Shown here in pieces: positions 33,595-42,630 of a stretch of DNA of 62,917 nt. A program made the translations under genes and the position numbers. The notes under the pieces are model-generated. The model was not told where the DNA came from, ran no database searches, and worked only from the letters and a program-made list of their open reading frames with translations. Each line of letters opens with the position of its first letter. The stretch's first letter is position 1. Source of the DNA: Bacteroidales bacterium (GTDB lineage Bacteria; Bacteroidota; Bacteroidia; Bacteroidales; Paludibacteraceae); assembly GCA_004557405.1 (NCBI GenBank), contig SFDZ01000014.1, positions 1-62,917 of the forward strand, in the 5' to 3' direction.

Positions 33595-33969
33595 ATGGAA
33601 AAATTCACGGTAGAATATATATTCAACAAAGTTTCGCCGGCGATATTGTGGAATTGCATCTCCACGCCTGACGGTCTCAGCAGTTGGTTTGCCGACAACG
33701 TTGATCATGTCGGTAAAGATTTTTCGTTCACATGGAACAACCACACGCAACAGGCGCGTTTGCTGAAATCGGTGCCCGATGAGATGGTGCGTTTTCGTTG
33801 GGAAGACGAGCCGGCCGACACCTATTTTGAATTGGCTATTCATCGTTTGGAATTGACGCGCGATGTAGCACTGACCGTTACCGATTTTGCCGAAGATGGC
33901 GACACAGAAGACGCCATTCGTCTGTGGAATTCGCAAATAGACGACCTTAGGCGCATTGCCGGCATGTGA
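33595..33969 (+). CDS. START-like/SRPBCC domain protein
   Basis: 124 residues. 'MEKFTVEYIFNKVSPAILWNCISTPDGLSSWFADNV', then 'FSFTWNNHTQQARLL' and 'VRFRWEDE', then a long C-terminal helix 'DTEDAIRLWNSQIDDLRRI', is the START/AHA1-type helix-grip fold found as a stand-alone protein in Bacteroidetes. No ligand can be inferred. It is likely co-transcribed with cdd. Confidence 0.82.
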   Translation: MEKFTVEYIFNKVSPAILWNCISTPDGLSSWFADNVDHVGKDFSFTWNNHTQQARLLKSVPDEMVRFRWEDEPADTYFELAIHRLELTRDVALTVTDFAEDGDTEDAIRLWNSQIDDLRRIAGM

Positions 33970-34060
33970 TTGTTCATATTTTTTCCGAAATTTAATTTAC
34001 TGATTATCAAAATAATCGGCATATAACAACGCATTTTCTGCAAAGAAATTGCGTTTTTTG

Positions 34061-34091
34061 TTTGTGGTTTCAAATAATTGCCGTACCTTTG
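34061..34091 (+). promoter_or_regulatory. Promoter of the tetR operon
   Basis: TTTG (34061-34064), 19-nt spacer, TACCTTTG (34084-34091), about 60 bp before the tetR ATG. The leader (34098-34150) includes ACATAACAATAGTTACA, a possible operator. Confidence 0.65.
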
Positions 34092-34150
34092 CGCAACATT
34101 TGTTACATAACAATAGTTACACAATAAAAACGATCAAAAACCATAAAACT

Positions 34151-34738
34151 ATGCCACGCAAAGTACAATTTAGCCGCGAAATGATAATCGATGCGGCGAT
34201 AGAGATGATTAGGGATCAAGGCAGCGAAAGCATCAATGCGCGCGATTTGGGGCTACGGATAGGCAGTTCGTCGCGTCCGTTGTTTACAGCATTCAGAAAT
34301 ATGAACGAATTGCTGGCTGCTGTTCGTGCTGAGGCATCGGAACGATTTTTGCGCTACATGAAAGTAGCCGAAGAGACCGATAATGGCGAGCCGGTGTCGA
34401 AACGTATGGGTCTGCGTATCGTTCAGTTTGCTTACGAGGAGCCGAATCTGTACAAATTCATTCACTGGAGCGGCGGCACAATGCCCGATGTGGCTGCGTT
34501 GTCGGAAATAATGGCCATACAATACATGCGCGACTACCAACTGACGCACGACGAAGCCTTGGTATTTTTCCGTCAGATGATGATATTCAGTTTGGGACTT
34601 TGTTCGATGATTACGCACCGGGTGTACAAATTCAGCAGCGACGAAATAGAGTATTTATTGAGTACGCAGTTTGAAGCCACCTTGGCGCATTTCAAGAAAA
34701 ACGGTTGCAACACGAAATCGAAAGGAGATACACTATGA
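34151..34738 (+). CDS. TetR/AcrR family regulator
   Basis: 195 residues from ATG at 34151 (MPRKVQFSREMIIDAAIEMI). The N-terminal HTH (about 10-55) reads 'AAIEMIRDQGSESINARDLGLRIGSSSRPLFTAFRNMNELLAAV', with the TetR helix 3 pattern. The C-terminal part is a helical ligand/dimer domain with 'HWSGGTMPDVAALSEIMAIQYMRDY'. Its TGA overlaps the ATG of the next small membrane gene, so it probably regulates its own operon (membrane protein, ICMT-like methyltransferase, AlkD-like gene). Confidence 0.9.
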   Translation: MPRKVQFSREMIIDAAIEMIRDQGSESINARDLGLRIGSSSRPLFTAFRNMNELLAAVRAEASERFLRYMKVAEETDNGEPVSKRMGLRIVQFAYEEPNLYKFIHWSGGTMPDVAALSEIMAIQYMRDYQLTHDEALVFFRQMMIFSLGLCSMITHRVYKFSSDEIEYLLSTQFEATLAHFKKNGCNTKSKGDTL

Positions 34739-34959
34739 ATGCAATAACATTTTATGAACAAACAATTATGAACAAACAATTGCCTTTATTGGTTTTTCGT
34801 GCGGTTGCCCTTGGTTTGGGCATTGGCGCACTCACTCTCTCGCTGATGGAGAAAATCAGTACAAACGATGCTATCGTTCTGCTGTCGTTGGCGGTAATCT
34901 GCCTCGCTGCCTGCGCGATGGGAGAATACAGCAACAAGAAAGAAGACAAGAAGAAATGA
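34735..34959 (+). CDS. Small two-helix membrane protein
   Basis: 74 residues with two predicted transmembrane helices ('LPLLVFRAVALGLGIGALTL' and 'AIVLLSLAVICLAACAMG') and a lysine-rich end (NKKEDKKK). The start ATG at 34735 overlaps the tetR stop; a second ATG at 34768 is possible. Its stop overlaps the ATG of the ICMT-like gene. This tight coupling supports it as a real gene. Family unknown. Confidence 0.7.
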   Translation: MNAITFYEQTIMNKQLPLLVFRAVALGLGIGALTLSLMEKISTNDAIVLLSLAVICLAACAMGEYSNKKEDKKK

Positions 34960-35630
34960 AACGGTCGGCATTAGCGTGGCAAGCCCTCGCAAAGAGCGTT
35001 GGCGGTTTGGCAGTGATGGCACTGCTACTCTTTCTGCCTGCGGGCAGTTGGGGCTATTGGCAGGCGTGGCTTTTCCTCGGTTTGCTCTTCGTGCCGATGA
35101 CCTGCGTAGCGATATGGTTGCTGGTGCGCGAGCCGGAACTGCTCGCCAAACGCCTCAGCAGCAAAGAGCAGGAAAAAGCACAGCGGCAGGTGGTTGCCTT
35201 GTCGGCACTGATGTTCGTTGCGGGTTTCCTGCTTGCGGGCTTTGACCAACGCTTCGGCTGGTCGGAAATGCCCGCTTGGGTGGTAGCAGTAGCGGCAGTC
35301 GTGATGGTCTGCGGTTATGGGCTGTACGCCGAGGTGATGCGCGAGAACGCCTACCTATCGCGAACAGTGGAAGTACAAGAGAATCAGAAAATTATCAGTA
35401 CGGGACTGTATGGTATTGTACGCCATCCGATGTATGCGGCGACACTGGTGCTGTACCTCGCCATGCCGATAGTACTGGGCTCGTGGGTGGCACTGATTCC
35501 CTTCCTTGCCTATCCGTTCATCATCGCGCGGCGTATACGCAACGAGGAACAGGTGCTGGAAGAGGGACTGGAGGGCTACTGCGAGTATGAGCAACAAGTG
35601 CGATACCGACTGATTCCGTTTATCTGGTGA
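34956..35630 (+). CDS. Isoprenylcysteine carboxyl methyltransferase (ICMT)-family membrane protein
   Basis: 224 residues with about five transmembrane helices. The C-terminal signature 'TGLYGIVRHPMYAATLVLYLAMP' and 'RNEEQVLEEGLEGYCEYEQQVRYRLIPFIW' is that of the ICMT/PEMT superfamily, where RHPxY and the following E-E-R form the SAM site. Bacterial members methylate unknown small or lipid substrates. It is translationally coupled to the gene before it. Confidence 0.88.
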   Translation: MKRSALAWQALAKSVGGLAVMALLLFLPAGSWGYWQAWLFLGLLFVPMTCVAIWLLVREPELLAKRLSSKEQEKAQRQVVALSALMFVAGFLLAGFDQRFGWSEMPAWVVAVAAVVMVCGYGLYAEVMRENAYLSRTVEVQENQKIISTGLYGIVRHPMYAATLVLYLAMPIVLGSWVALIPFLAYPFIIARRIRNEEQVLEEGLEGYCEYEQQVRYRLIPFIW

Positions 35631-35637
35631 AGACACT

Positions 35638-36405
35638 ATGACGGCAAAAGACATTACAGACGCTCTCCTCGCGTTGGAAGATGAGCGGCAGCGAGAGGTG
35701 CTGCTGCGATTCTTCAAGACCGGCAAAGGCGAATACGGCGAAGGAGATAAGTTCCTCGGCATCCGCGTGCCGGAGGTGCGGCTGGTAGCAAAGACAGCGG
35801 TGGAACTGCCTTTGGAGGAAGTACCGACGCTACTGCTGAGTCCGTGGCATGAGGTACGGCTCTGCGGACTGCTCATCCTGACGTATCAGATGGAGCGGCT
35901 CTGCAGGCAACGGTTGTTGGACGACCCAAAAGCCATAAAGGAGCGAGATGCTATCGTGGCTCTCTATCTGCAATATGCCGACCGCGCGAACAACTGGGAC
36001 TTGGTGGACCTGAGCGCGCCGAAGATTATCGGCAACTGGCTGCTGGTGCCTACCCGCCTCGGCGACAAGACACAGGTGCTGGACTTGCTTGCCGACAGCC
36101 CCGTGCTGTGGCGGCAGCGTATCGCGATGGTCAGCACGTGGAAGACCACGCAGCAGGGCGACCCATCCTACGCCCTGCGCTACGCCGAGCGACTGCTACA
36201 CCACCCGCACGACCTGATGCACAAGGCGGTAGGTTGGATGCTCCGCGAGGTGGGCAAACGCGGCAACAAAGATCTGCTGGAAACAGTTTTAGAGCAACAT
36301 GCCGCCACAATGCCCCGCACGACGCTGCGGTATGCCATCGAGCAACTACCTGAAAATGAGCGTATTTATTGGATGAACAAGAAAAATTTACAACAAAACC
36401 CATAA
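35638..36405 (+). CDS. DNA alkylation repair protein (AlkD-like)
   Basis: 255 residues of HEAT-like helical repeats: 'KFLGIRVPEVRLVAKTAVELPLEEV', 'EVRLCGLLILTYQMERL', 'NWDLVDLSAPKIIGNWL', 'WRQRIAMVSTWKTTQQGD', 'LLHHPHDLMHKAVGWMLREVGKRG'. These match AlkD glycosylases, which excise N3- and N7-alkylpurines without base flipping. The catalytic Asp is probably that of NWDLVD and the Trp/Arg pair that of WRQRIAM. It starts 7 bp after the ICMT gene. Confidence 0.92.
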   Translation: MTAKDITDALLALEDERQREVLLRFFKTGKGEYGEGDKFLGIRVPEVRLVAKTAVELPLEEVPTLLLSPWHEVRLCGLLILTYQMERLCRQRLLDDPKAIKERDAIVALYLQYADRANNWDLVDLSAPKIIGNWLLVPTRLGDKTQVLDLLADSPVLWRQRIAMVSTWKTTQQGDPSYALRYAERLLHHPHDLMHKAVGWMLREVGKRGNKDLLETVLEQHAATMPRTTLRYAIEQLPENERIYWMNKKNLQQNP

Positions 36406-36430
36406 CAAACAAATAGTAATTTTTGAACCT

Positions 36431-37501
36431 ATGAAGAACTATTTTTTGATAACATTGAGCGTATTGTTGGCGTCTTGCCAACTGAATGAATTGGGCGAAG
36501 CTGGCAAAACTGTACGCGAACTCAATACGAATCTGTATCACATAACCATAATGGATGATGCCGGTTTTGAACGCTATTTGGAGCAAGGCGGCGCTTCCTC
36601 TACCGATGAGATGGGCGACTATATCTCGGATTATCTCTCCGGCGGACCTTGGGGAAAATTGAAATGTGCTCCGAAAATGAGCGGTTTTGCATGTAGCGCG
36701 TTGGCTGCCAAGAATGCTCTTGGCGAAGCAGTTACCGGTCGCAACTACGATTGGGACCCTTGCAAGGCTCTGATTATTAGATGTGTACCCGACCATGGTT
36801 ATGCTTCCATTTCTACGGCGAACCTCGATTTTTTGGGTTTTGGCGATGCTTACGACCCGATGAATGGCATCATCAACCAGTACAAAGCAACTGCCGCCGT
36901 CTATGTGCCGATGGACGGTATCAACGAGAAGGGACTTGTGGTGGCTGACCTGATGGCTGGCGATGACGAAAGCACCAATCAAACGGATGCAAGCAAGCCC
37001 AACATCACCACCACGTCGGCTATACGCCTGTTGCTCAACCACGCTGCGGATGTGGACGAGGCACTCCAACTGCTGGAAACGTACAACATGCACTCCGACA
37101 TCGGTCGTGCGCACCACCTATTTGTGAGCGATGCCAAAGGCCGCTCGGTATGCGTGGAGTGGGTGAACAACAAGATGATAGTTACCGAGTCGCGCGTGCT
37201 CAACAACCACTATCTGTGCGAGGAGAAAAAGGGAATCGGCAGCGGCGAATTGACTTGGAAGCATGAAGCAACGCTGCTAAAAGCCTATTCCGAGCATAAC
37301 GGCATCATGAGTGCTGAAGAGATGGCCGACGCCATGTTTGCGGCGGCCGCTCTTCCCAGTGAGTGCGATTATGGCGGCACGCAATGGACCATCGTCTATA
37401 ATCAGCAGCAGGGTTCGGCCACCTACTATTGGCACCGCGACCGTGCGAAGTCCTATACCTTCTTTGCCGGCTCGGATGTGGAGGTCATTAAGAACAAATA
37501 A
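36431..37501 (+). CDS. Linear amide C-N hydrolase (choloylglycine hydrolase family) lipoprotein
   Basis: 356 residues. The N-terminus MKNYFLITLSVLLASC has a lipobox-like LLASC, so an envelope lipoprotein is likely. The Ntn-hydrolase region begins at FACSAL with Cys88 as the probable nucleophile, followed by GRNYDWDP and 'HLFVSDAKGRSVCVEW'. The family includes bile salt hydrolases and penicillin V acylases. The long segment before the nucleophile differs from classical bile salt hydrolases, so the substrate cannot be named. Confidence 0.83.
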   Translation: MKNYFLITLSVLLASCQLNELGEAGKTVRELNTNLYHITIMDDAGFERYLEQGGASSTDEMGDYISDYLSGGPWGKLKCAPKMSGFACSALAAKNALGEAVTGRNYDWDPCKALIIRCVPDHGYASISTANLDFLGFGDAYDPMNGIINQYKATAAVYVPMDGINEKGLVVADLMAGDDESTNQTDASKPNITTTSAIRLLLNHAADVDEALQLLETYNMHSDIGRAHHLFVSDAKGRSVCVEWVNNKMIVTESRVLNNHYLCEEKKGIGSGELTWKHEATLLKAYSEHNGIMSAEEMADAMFAAAALPSECDYGGTQWTIVYNQQQGSATYYWHRDRAKSYTFFAGSDVEVIKNK

Positions 37502-37531
37502 ATTCTACAAACTAATTTAATTATTCCTGAC

Positions 37532-37933
37532 ATGAAACTTCGATTTCGTATTGGCGCAACGATGCAGTTTTTGCTTGCTGTCGGACACCTACTTTGTATG
37601 TTTGACCTTTGGCAGATGTTTGAGATATACCATATCGACCAACCGATGGCGCAAATTGCCTCCTATTGGTCGCTGCTGCCGTACCTCATCACCATCGGTT
37701 TGGCAATTTGTTTTGCCCTTGCGGGACTGTATGCCCTCGCCTACTGCGGCGACATCCGACCATTGCCATTAACCCGTATCGCTGTGTGGGTCATTTTTAT
37801 ACTTTTCGTCAGCAGAGGATTGATGGGTTTCATATCCCTCATACAGGCATTCAGTTTACTGAAACTCTCGTCCGCGCTCATTGCTCTTTTTATCGGATTA
37901 TGCTATACACCGACTAAAAAAATTCACTCATGA
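37532..37933 (+). CDS. Four-helix membrane protein of unknown function
   Basis: 133 residues, with four hydrophobic segments (about 8-25, 43-68, 83-105, 108-125). No recognised motif. Its TGA overlaps the ATG of the following ABC ATPase gene, which suggests it works with that transporter or is simply translated with it. Confidence 0.7.
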   Translation: MKLRFRIGATMQFLLAVGHLLCMFDLWQMFEIYHIDQPMAQIASYWSLLPYLITIGLAICFALAGLYALAYCGDIRPLPLTRIAVWVIFILFVSRGLMGFISLIQAFSLLKLSSALIALFIGLCYTPTKKIHS

Positions 37934-38628
37934 TACAGATATCTCATATCAGCAAATCGTTCGATAAACAATGCGTGCTAAACGATATTAGTTTGCACAT
38001 TCCGCAGGGAAAGATTGTCTGCTTGCTGGGTCCGTCGGGCTCTGGTAAGACCACACTCATCCGCATCATCTTGGGCGCTATCCCCGCCGATAGCGGCGAG
38101 GTACGGATTGCGGATACTATCGTTCCCAACCGCCCACTACTGTCGCGCATCGGCTTCATGCCACAACAAGATGCCTTGTACGAGAACCTGTCGGCAATAG
38201 ACAACCTTGCTTTCTTCGCGGGCTTGTATGGTATCGACCGCAAGACTTTCCGTCGGCGCGCAGAGGAAGCCCTCCTGCTCGTGGGGCTGGAGGCTGACCG
38301 CGATAAATTAGTGGCGAAGTTCTCGGGCGGCATGAAAAAACGCCTCTCGCTGGCAGTGGCGACGCTGAACAATCCCGATGTGCTCCTCTTGGACGAGCCG
38401 ACCGTAGGCATCGACCCTGTCCTCCGCCGCAGTATATGGCAGCAGTTTGCCCAATGGCGCGCAGAAGGCAAGACCCTGATCGTCAGCACGCATGTGATGG
38501 ACGAGGTGAACGAATGCGACCAAGCCGCACTCATCAACCATGGGCGACTCATTGCCTACGACACCATCGACAACTTGCTCCGAAGCACCCAATCGGGGCA
38601 TATAGAAGAACTCTTTATCCGCGCATAA
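37930..38628 (+). CDS. ABC transporter ATP-binding protein
   Basis: 232 residues. Walker A GPSGSGKTT, Q-loop in GFMPQQDALYENL, signature FSGGMKKRLSL, Walker B VLLLDEPTVGID, H-loop VSTHVMDE. It is the ATPase of an ABC-2 type exporter (drug, lipid or polysaccharide class). It pairs with the permease gene 4 bp downstream. Confidence 0.94.
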   Translation: MIQISHISKSFDKQCVLNDISLHIPQGKIVCLLGPSGSGKTTLIRIILGAIPADSGEVRIADTIVPNRPLLSRIGFMPQQDALYENLSAIDNLAFFAGLYGIDRKTFRRRAEEALLLVGLEADRDKLVAKFSGGMKKRLSLAVATLNNPDVLLLDEPTVGIDPVLRRSIWQQFAQWRAEGKTLIVSTHVMDEVNECDQAALINHGRLIAYDTIDNLLRSTQSGHIEELFIRA

Positions 38629-38632
38629 ACCT

Positions 38633-39640
38633 ATGAAAGCCTTACTCTTACGCATACTCAAGCAACTCAAGAACGACCCGCGCACGCTGGCGCTGATGCT
38701 CGTGGCACCCTTCCTCATCATGAGCCTTATCTACCTGCTGTTAGGCGATTCGGATTACCGCCCCGTGGTGGCGACCTACGATATGCCTGAAACTTTCACA
38801 GAACAACTGACGGTTTCTGCGGAAGTAATCGCCATCGCCGATACGACGTTTGCCGACACCTATCTCAATGCCGATTCGGCCGATGCCGTAATATGGCAAG
38901 ATGGGTATGACTTGCATATCCGTGTATTGGAAAACAACAGCAAATCGACAACGGCCATTCAGGCTGTTCAAGATGCACTGAGCGAACTCCTTCCGGCAGG
39001 GAAAATCACCATTCAGACCATCTACGGCAGTCAGGACGACACCTATTTTGCCTCGATGGCGTATGTCTTTCTTGCCGTCTTGGCATTCTTCTTCACTTTC
39101 ATCGTGAGCGGTATGGCATTGGTGCGCGAGCGTTTCACCAACACCCTCGAGCGCCTGCTAATGACGCCTATACGCCGCTGGCAAGTGGTTGGCGGCTATG
39201 TATGCGGCTACGGCGTGGTGGCGATGCTGCAGGTGGTGCTTATCATGCTCTTCACCGTCTATGTCTTGCAGGTGCCCGTGGCAGGCAGTATCGGGCTGTG
39301 TCTATTAGTGATGTTGCTGCTCGGTATATGTGCCGTGGAACTGGGAGCGCTGGTGTCTATCTTCGCCAACGGAGAGTTTCAGGTAGCACAATTCATACCG
39401 GTGATTATCATCCCGCAAATTTTCTTCACAGGCATTATCCCGCTGGATATGATTCCATACGGATTGGGCAATCTCTGCTACCTCATGCCGATGTACTATG
39501 GTGCGGCGCCGCTCAAACACATCATGCAGCAGGGAGCAGGCTTCATGGATATCCTGCCATGGTTAGGCGGACTGTTGCTGTTCATCGTGCTGCTGTTTGT
39601 CATCAACACCCTCAGCCTGAAGAAATACCGCAAACTATAA
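38633..39640 (+). CDS. ABC-2 type transporter permease
   Basis: 335 residues. One N-terminal transmembrane helix (about 22-40), an extracytoplasmic domain (about 45-140), then five helices of the ABC2_membrane_3 type: 'YVFLAVLAFFFTFIVSGMALVRERFTNTLERLLMTP' through 'YLMPMYYGAAPLKHIM'. The RERxxxTLExLLxTP motif is diagnostic. Works with the ATPase encoded just upstream. Confidence 0.9.
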   Translation: MKALLLRILKQLKNDPRTLALMLVAPFLIMSLIYLLLGDSDYRPVVATYDMPETFTEQLTVSAEVIAIADTTFADTYLNADSADAVIWQDGYDLHIRVLENNSKSTTAIQAVQDALSELLPAGKITIQTIYGSQDDTYFASMAYVFLAVLAFFFTFIVSGMALVRERFTNTLERLLMTPIRRWQVVGGYVCGYGVVAMLQVVLIMLFTVYVLQVPVAGSIGLCLLVMLLLGICAVELGALVSIFANGEFQVAQFIPVIIIPQIFFTGIIPLDMIPYGLGNLCYLMPMYYGAAPLKHIMQQGAGFMDILPWLGGLLLFIVLLFVINTLSLKKYRKL

Positions 39641-39652
39641 AACAACAAATCT

Positions 39653-40624
39653 ATGAATCCTCTAATCGCCTTTTGCGGTCTCGACTGCGCCCATTGCGAC
39701 GCCCGAACCGCCACCATACACAACGACAACGCGCTGCGTCAACAGGTCGCCCGCCAATGGAGCGAATGGAACCACGTGGATATCCCCGCCGCGAGTATCA
39801 ACTGCCTCGGATGCCGGGTAGAAGGTGCGAAGTGCCATTATTGCGAAAATTTATGCCCTATTCGCAAGTGTATTCTGAAGCGTGGATATGCGCACTGTGG
39901 CGAATGTCCCGATATGGAGAATTGTGCAATGCTTTACGAGATTCAGAAAAATGCGCCCGAAACCAAGGCGAACCTCCGAGAGACTGATTTTACCATCCGC
40001 CCCGAGCGTCCGGAGGATTACCGCGCCGCCGAATGCCTCACCCGCGAAGCGTTCTGGAACGTCTATCGCCCCGGCTGTCAGGAGCACTTCGTGCTGCATT
40101 GTTTCCGCAACCGCCCCGAGTACATCCCCGAGTTAGCCTTCGTCATGGAGAAAGGCGACGAACTCATCGGGCATATTATGTTCGTTCGCACGACTCTCTC
40201 ACCTATCGCCAACGAAACCGGCGAACAACTTCCGATGGCCACTTTTGGCCCCATCAGCATCGCCCCGGCCTACCAGCGCAAGGGCTACGGGCTACGACTG
40301 CTGCAATACGCCTTGGAGCGTGCCCGCGAGATGGGCATTGGCGCCGTCTGCATGGAAGGCAATATCGACTTCTATAAGCACGCGGGCTTCACCCTCGCCA
40401 GCCGCCTCGGCATCCATTACCACGGCGAACCACTCGACGCCGAAGTGCCCTATTTTCTTGCGCAGGAATTGACCGATGGTTATTTGCAAGGCAAAGAATA
40501 CATCTATGCCACGCCGCAAGGCTACTTCGCCGCCATTGACCAACCCGAAGCCTTCGCCGAGTACGACGCCACCTTTCCCGTCAAAGAAAAGCAGAAATTA
40601 CCGACACAACTTTTTACAGAATAG
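39653..40624 (+). CDS. DUF3795-GNAT acetyltransferase fusion
   Basis: 323 residues. Residues 1-105 are cysteine-rich: FCGLDCAHCDA, CLGCRVEGAKCHYCENLCPIRKC and CGECPDMENC, the DUF3795 type, which probably binds zinc. Residues about 110-270 are a GNAT domain with acetyl-CoA loop 'IAPAYQRKGYGLRLLQYAL' and the C-terminal 'KHAGFTLASRLGIHY'. The substrate is unknown; the cysteine domain may bring a protein or small-molecule target. It lies 12 bp after the permease gene. Confidence 0.88.
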   Translation: MNPLIAFCGLDCAHCDARTATIHNDNALRQQVARQWSEWNHVDIPAASINCLGCRVEGAKCHYCENLCPIRKCILKRGYAHCGECPDMENCAMLYEIQKNAPETKANLRETDFTIRPERPEDYRAAECLTREAFWNVYRPGCQEHFVLHCFRNRPEYIPELAFVMEKGDELIGHIMFVRTTLSPIANETGEQLPMATFGPISIAPAYQRKGYGLRLLQYALERAREMGIGAVCMEGNIDFYKHAGFTLASRLGIHYHGEPLDAEVPYFLAQELTDGYLQGKEYIYATPQGYFAAIDQPEAFAEYDATFPVKEKQKLPTQLFTE

Positions 40625-40635
40625 ATATCAAAAAA

Positions 40636-40821
40636 ATGAAAAAAAGATACCTTGCTCATCGTCTTCATCGTGTTACTGTTAGCCTGTAGCATAATGTTTC
40701 TTGGCGTATCGATGTTTGGCGAAAAAACGACCGACAATCATCCGTTACCCATTGCGTTGGCCTGCATTGCTGTGGCTAACATGTTAATTGTAATCCGAAA
40801 TCGTAAAAAACAAAGCAATGA
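40636..40821 (+). pseudogene. Small membrane protein gene with two offsetting frameshifts
   Basis: ATG at 40636 and TGA at 40819-40821 are in one frame and the TGA overlaps the ATG of the next gene, as expected for a coupled gene of 61 residues. The body is in the +1 frame (LLIVFIVLLLACSIMFLGVS...IALACIAVANMLIVIRNRKK). One A too many in A7 (40639-40645) and one too few in A6 (40805-40810) would explain this exactly. Alternatively translation starts at TTG 40652 and runs to 40951. Two transmembrane helices are predicted; family unknown. Confidence 0.5.
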
Positions 40822-41828
40822 AAATGAAAATCTTGCCATTATTCTTGTTGATATTGTGTTCGACAACAACTTTTGCAGCCCGACACCCATACGTCAGGAC
40901 GGAAGAAGGCGTCGAATTGATGGAACTTGTGGCACGTTTTGCCGACAATAGCGTGTTCAACGACACGTTGGCGCCACGTTATCAGCATGATTGTGATTCA
41001 TTTTTTGCAGCGTGGACAAACCATCCGGCAGTGCAGTGGATGCGCTCGCAACTGCCGGTCTATTGCATCGGCTACGACGCTGTGCCATGGTTGGGCGCGC
41101 ATATCGAATGGACGGAGCAAGGGTTTGTTACGCTTCCCGATTGCACCCAAAACTACAAACGTTGGTCAAATAAGGCACTCAAAGAGTTTTTGCCGCTGTT
41201 GTCCGACTTTTATCGCCAAAGCAATTTCGCGACATTTTACCGCAATCACGAAAAGATGTACCAAACCGCTGTCGATTCGGCACGCACCAACATTGCAGCA
41301 TTTATCGACCTCGATTGGTTTGCCAGCTTTTTCGATGCGCAACAAGCGGTGGAGTTCGGCATCATTGTCGGGTTGAATAACGGCGCCGGCAGTTTTGGCA
41401 TCGAACGCAAGCGTGTCGGACAAACACCCGAAAAAATTGCCGTTTTGCTCTATGCCGAACGCGCCGACGGTACGCCTTGGTACAGCCGTCGCAGCGAGGA
41501 AGACAAAATTCTTGTGCACGAGTTTTGCCATTCGTACATCGTGCCCGACAAAAAATACAAGCAAAAAGCGAAACGGTTGCTCGCCGAACATTGCAAAACA
41601 CTGCATGCCATGGGCTATGGCACGTGGCAAAATGTCGTCGAAGAAACACTCGTGCGCGCCTCCGTCATTCGCTACCTTATCGACCACAACTACAGCGACG
41701 ACGAGATTCGGGAAGAGATTGACATTCAGCACAAATTTTACGGTTTTGTGTGGTTGCCCACCGATATTGAATGGTACAAAGGCGACGTTTTGTCGCTATT
41801 CGACAACGAATCATTTGTTAACAAATAA
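40818..41828 (+). CDS. DUF4932 secreted metallopeptidase-like protein
   Basis: 336 residues with a signal peptide (MKMKILPLFLLILCSTTTFAA). Residues 234-238 read HEFCH, an HExxH zinc site, preceded by EEDKILV and followed by SYIVPDKKYK. A later 'NVVEETLVRASVIRYL' supplies a candidate third ligand (E). This matches DUF4932, a predicted gluzincin-like family in Bacteroidetes. Substrates are unknown. Confidence 0.82.
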   Translation: MKMKILPLFLLILCSTTTFAARHPYVRTEEGVELMELVARFADNSVFNDTLAPRYQHDCDSFFAAWTNHPAVQWMRSQLPVYCIGYDAVPWLGAHIEWTEQGFVTLPDCTQNYKRWSNKALKEFLPLLSDFYRQSNFATFYRNHEKMYQTAVDSARTNIAAFIDLDWFASFFDAQQAVEFGIIVGLNNGAGSFGIERKRVGQTPEKIAVLLYAERADGTPWYSRRSEEDKILVHEFCHSYIVPDKKYKQKAKRLLAEHCKTLHAMGYGTWQNVVEETLVRASVIRYLIDHNYSDDEIREEIDIQHKFYGFVWLPTDIEWYKGDVLSLFDNESFVNK

Positions 41829-41862
41829 CTATAAATCAATCAATTAAAAAAAGTACGAAACA

Positions 41863-42615
41863 ATGAAAAAATTTAATGTGATGAAAACAATTGTGATGAC
41901 AATGCTATTTTCGGCAGCAACGATGTACGGCTGCACATGCCGTTACGAAACGATAACATTGGCCGGCGTGAACGACGAACAACATTTTTCCGTATCGGAA
42001 TTTACGAAACTCAACGTACACAGCGCCCTCGAAGTGGTTGTGTGCGACAGCGTTACCGACATGGTAGTAACCACCGACCGCAATCTGTTGCCCTATTTGC
42101 AAATATCGCAAAGCGGCAAAAGCCTGTCGATAGGTTATCCGTGTGGACTGAATTGGATAGGCAACGCCTCAACGCACGTGCTGCTGCCTTCGCAAAAAGC
42201 GCTGCAAGATTTAGCAATTTCGGGCGCATCGCAGGTTACGATAGAACGCACGATTGACGCATCGGAAATCGATATTGACCTATCGGGCGCATCGGTGTTG
42301 AATGCCGACATGGCCGCCCAAGAAGCCGACATCAACCTTTCGGGCAGTTCGGTGGCCAATCTGCAAGGCAGCATCACTCGATTGGAAGTCGGCATCAGCG
42401 GCGCCTCGCAACTTGTATCCGAAAAATCCGATGACCAATATCTGCTGCGTGCCAACGACATAAAAGGGACATTGTCGGGCAGCAGCCATTTGTATGTGCA
42501 TAGCGACGGCGCCATTCGCTGCAACGTGTCGGGTGCAAGCGTCATTTTCTACACCGGCACTGCCACCACCGCCGACTCCGATTGCACAGGGGCATCTACC
42601 ATTGTTCACGAATAA
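41863..42615 (+). CDS. DUF2807 head GIN domain lipoprotein
   Basis: 250 residues. The N-terminus MKKFNVMKTIVMTMLFSAATMYGC suggests a lipoprotein signal; ATG at 41881 (MKTIVM) is an equally good start. The mature protein has the parallel beta-helix pattern of DUF2807 ('FTKLNVHSALEVVVCDS', 'LAISGASQVTIERTI', 'IDLSGASVLNADMAAQEADINLSGSSVANLQGS', repeated 'SGAS/SGSS'). Such proteins are exported, with no known enzymatic role. Confidence 0.88.
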   Translation: MKKFNVMKTIVMTMLFSAATMYGCTCRYETITLAGVNDEQHFSVSEFTKLNVHSALEVVVCDSVTDMVVTTDRNLLPYLQISQSGKSLSIGYPCGLNWIGNASTHVLLPSQKALQDLAISGASQVTIERTIDASEIDIDLSGASVLNADMAAQEADINLSGSSVANLQGSITRLEVGISGASQLVSEKSDDQYLLRANDIKGTLSGSSHLYVHSDGAIRCNVSGASVIFYTGTATTADSDCTGASTIVHE

Positions 42616-42630
42616 AAAAACACAGCGCCC

